A stretch of 64,000 nucleotides of DNA. Origin: Gadus chalcogrammus (lineage: Eukaryota > Chordata > Actinopteri > Gadiformes > Gadidae). The stretch lies in assembly GCF_026213295.1 (NCBI RefSeq), contig NC_079425.1:28867188-28931187 (forward strand). Reading direction: 5' to 3'. The position numbers and the translations under genes were made by a program. Positions 61,601 through 64,000 of the stretch are shown one piece after another (position 1 is the first letter of the stretch; each line of letters opens with the position of its first letter). The notes below the pieces were generated by a model. It searched no databases. It saw only the letters and a program-made list of their open reading frames with translations, and was not told the DNA's origin.

Positions 61601-64000
61601 ATTTTTCTGTTAATTTCAGAAAACAAGTAGAAAACACATTGTTGGTCAAAAAGTGATTCTAGCGCTCTGAAAAGCATTTTGCTTGCGTAAAAAGAAGAAA
61701 TTTTGATGTCTCTCAATTTCAATGCAACGTGTTACTAAGCTTACCAAAGGGTTACAGGGCCATGCTCCACTATTTGGAAGTGGAATACAATAGTTTTGAG
61801 CAAAATCAACAATGTAAGGTCAAAAACGCATTGTTGGTCAAAAAGTGATTCTAGAGCTCTGAAAAGCATTTGGCATGCGTAAAAACAAAAATGTTTATCT
61901 CTGTTCAGTTCAGAAAAAAAGTCGAAAACACATTGCTGGTCAAAAAGTGATTCTAGCGCTCTGAAAAGCATTTTGCACGCATAAAAAACAAGAAATGTTG
62001 ATATCCATCAATTTCAATGCAATCGTGTTACTAAGCTTACCAAAGGGTTATAGGGCCATGCTCCACTATTTGGAAGTGGAATACAATAGTTTTGAGCAAA
62101 ATCAACAATGTAAGGTCAAAAACGCATTGTTGGTCAAAAAGTGATTCTAGAGCTCTGAAAAGCATTTGGCATGCGTAAAAACAAAAAATGTTTATCTCTG
62201 TTCATTTCAGAAAAAAAGTCGAAAACACATTGCTGGTCAAAAGTGATTCTAGCGCCCTGAAAAGCATTTTGCACACATAAAAACAAGAAATGTTGATATC
62301 CATCAATTTCAATGCAATCGTGTTACTAAGCTTACCAAAGGGTTATAGGGCCATGCTCCACTATTTCGAAGTGGAATACAATAGTTTTGAGCAAAATCAA
62401 CAATGTAAGGGTCAAAAACGCATTGTTGGTCAAAAGTGATTCTAGAGCTCTGAAAAGCATTTGGCATGCGTAAAAACAAAAAATTTTTTATCTCTGTTCA
62501 TTTCAGAAAACAAGTAGAAAACACATTGTTGGTCAAAAAGTGATTCTAGCGCTCTGAAAAGCATTTTGCACGCATAAAAACAAGAAATGTTGATATTCGT
62601 CAATTTCAATGCAATCGTGTTACTAAGCTTACCAAAGGGTTACAGGGCCATGCTCCACTATTTGGAAGTGGAATACAATAGTTTTGAGCAAAATCAACAA
62701 TGCAAGGTCAAAAACGCATTGTTGGTCAAAAAGTGATTCTAGAGCTCTGAAAAGCATTTGGCATGCGTAAAAACAAAAAATGTTTATCTCTGTTCATTTC
62801 AGAAAAAAAGTCGAAAACACATTGCTGGTCAAAAAGTGATTCTAGCGCCCTGAAAAGCATTTTGCACGCATAAAAACAAGAAATGTTGATATCCATCAAT
62901 TTCAATGCAATCGTGTTACTAAGCTTACCAAAGGGTTACAGGGCCATGCTCCACTATTTGGAAGTGGAATACAATAGTTTTGAGCAAAATCAACAATGTA
63001 AGGTCAAAAACGCATTGTTGGTCAAAAAGTGATTCTAGAGCTCTGAAAAGCATTTGGCATGCGTAAAAACAAAAAATGTTTATCTCTGTTCATTTCAGAA
63101 AAAAAGTCGAAAACACATTGCTGGTCAAAAAGTGATTCTAGCGCCTGAAAAGCATTTTGCACGCATAAAAACAAGAAATGTTGATATCCATCAATTTCAA
63201 TGCAATCGTGTTACTAAGCTTACCAAAGGGTTATAGGGCCATGCTCCACTATTTGGAAGTGGAATACAATAGTTTTGAGCAAAATCAACAATGTAAGGTC
63301 AAAAACACATTGTTGGTCAAAAAGTGATTCTAGAGCTCTGAAAAGCATTTGGCACGCATAAAAACAAGAAATGTTGATTTTCGGTTCATTTCAGAAAACA
63401 AGTCGAAAAAACACATTGTTGGTCAAAAAGTGATTCTAGCGCACTGAAAAGCATTTTGCACGCATAAAAACAAGAAATGTTGATATCTGTCAATTTCAAT
63501 GCAAACGTGGTACTAAGCTTACCAAAGGGTTACAGGGCCATGCTCCACTATTTGGAAGTGGAATACAATAGTTTTGAGCAAAATCAACAATGTAAGGTCA
63601 AAAACACATTGTTGGTCAAAAAGTGATTCTAGAGCTCTGAAAAGCATTTGGCACGCATAAAAACAAGAAATGTTGATTTTTCTGTTCATTTCAGAAAACA
63701 AGTAGAAAACACATTGTTGGTCAAAAAGTGATTCTAGCGCTCTGAAAAGCATTTTGCTTGCGTAAAAAGAAGAGATTTTGATATCTCTCAATTTCAATGC
63801 AAACGTGTTACTAAGCTTACCAAAGGGTTACAGGGCCATGCTCCACTATTTGGAAGTGGAATACAATAGTTTTGAGCAAAATCAACAATGTAAGGTCAAA
63901 ACGCATTGTTGGTCAAAAAGTGATTCTAGAGCTCTGTAAAGCATTTGGCATGCGTAAAAACAAAAATGTTTATCTCTGTTCATTTCAGAAAAAAAGTCGA
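52634..64000. repeat. Satellite array, family B, after ERV copy 2
   Basis: Unit order matches 15104-26489, including the expanded monomer at 55103-55502 and the 2378-bp HOR variants (GTTAGAGGG, AGAAGCTCTG, TTATAAGCTT). Single-base losses and gains in homopolymers are frequent (GGTCAAAAGTG, GTCCAAAAAGTG, TGCAACGTG), breaking many of the minus-strand frames that are open in the left copy. The array runs off the window. Confidence 0.94.

Larger units (their letters stand above)
37982..64000. repeat. Right copy of ~26-kb duplicated segment
   Basis: Same-orientation copy of 469-26489, including the ERV with the same insertion site and the same three LTR differences. It begins right after the N gap and continues past the window end. 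Homopolymer shortening is frequent after about 52600 (AAAAGTGATTC for AAAAAGTGATTC many times). Confidence 0.93.

Overview
The window is almost entirely tandem satellite DNA from a eukaryotic, probably vertebrate, chromosome. The basic monomer is about 298 bp and carries one HindIII site (AAGCTT). It has an ~89-bp head followed by two related ~105-bp sub-repeats. I estimate about 180 monomers. No host gene, tRNA, rRNA or CRISPR array is visible. A vertebrate host is inferred from the type of endogenous retrovirus (ERV) present; motifs such as TAGGCCTA hint weakly at a teleost fish.

Layout: 1-4355, diverged satellite family A. 4356-10410, homogeneous family B, including a four-monomer higher-order repeat (HOR). 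10411-15098, a defective class I (gamma/epsilon-like) ERV with two 498-bp LTRs, inserted inside a monomer and flanked by the 5-bp duplication CTTAC. 15099-37881, family B again with HOR periods of about 2378 and 1687 bp and a 5.65-kb block duplication. 37882-37981, a 100-N gap. 37982-64000, a near-identical second copy of 469-26489: family A at 37982-41883, family B at 41884-47937, the ERV at 47938-52628, then family B to the end.

The ERV reads LTR, primer-binding site resembling tRNA-Ser, a long non-coding leader with a strong stem-loop, gag remnants, protease remnant, N-terminal reverse transcriptase joined in frame to C-terminal integrase, an env start overlapping the pol end, polypurine tract, LTR. 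Stops, frameshifts and a large internal deletion make it non-autonomous. Its LTRs differ at only three positions by eye, so the insertion is fairly recent. Both copies share the three LTR differences and the same insertion site, so they descend from one insertion.

The most important interpretive point is the duplication of about 26 kb at an offset of about 37.5 kb across the N gap. Inside the ERV, the only differences I found between copies are five homopolymer run lengths. This fits either a very recent segmental duplication or a false duplication (two haplotypes or overlapping contigs joined in the assembly). The biology of interest is the nested HOR structure, two conserved dyads in the monomer head (a possible centromeric satellite) and the ERV leader structure.
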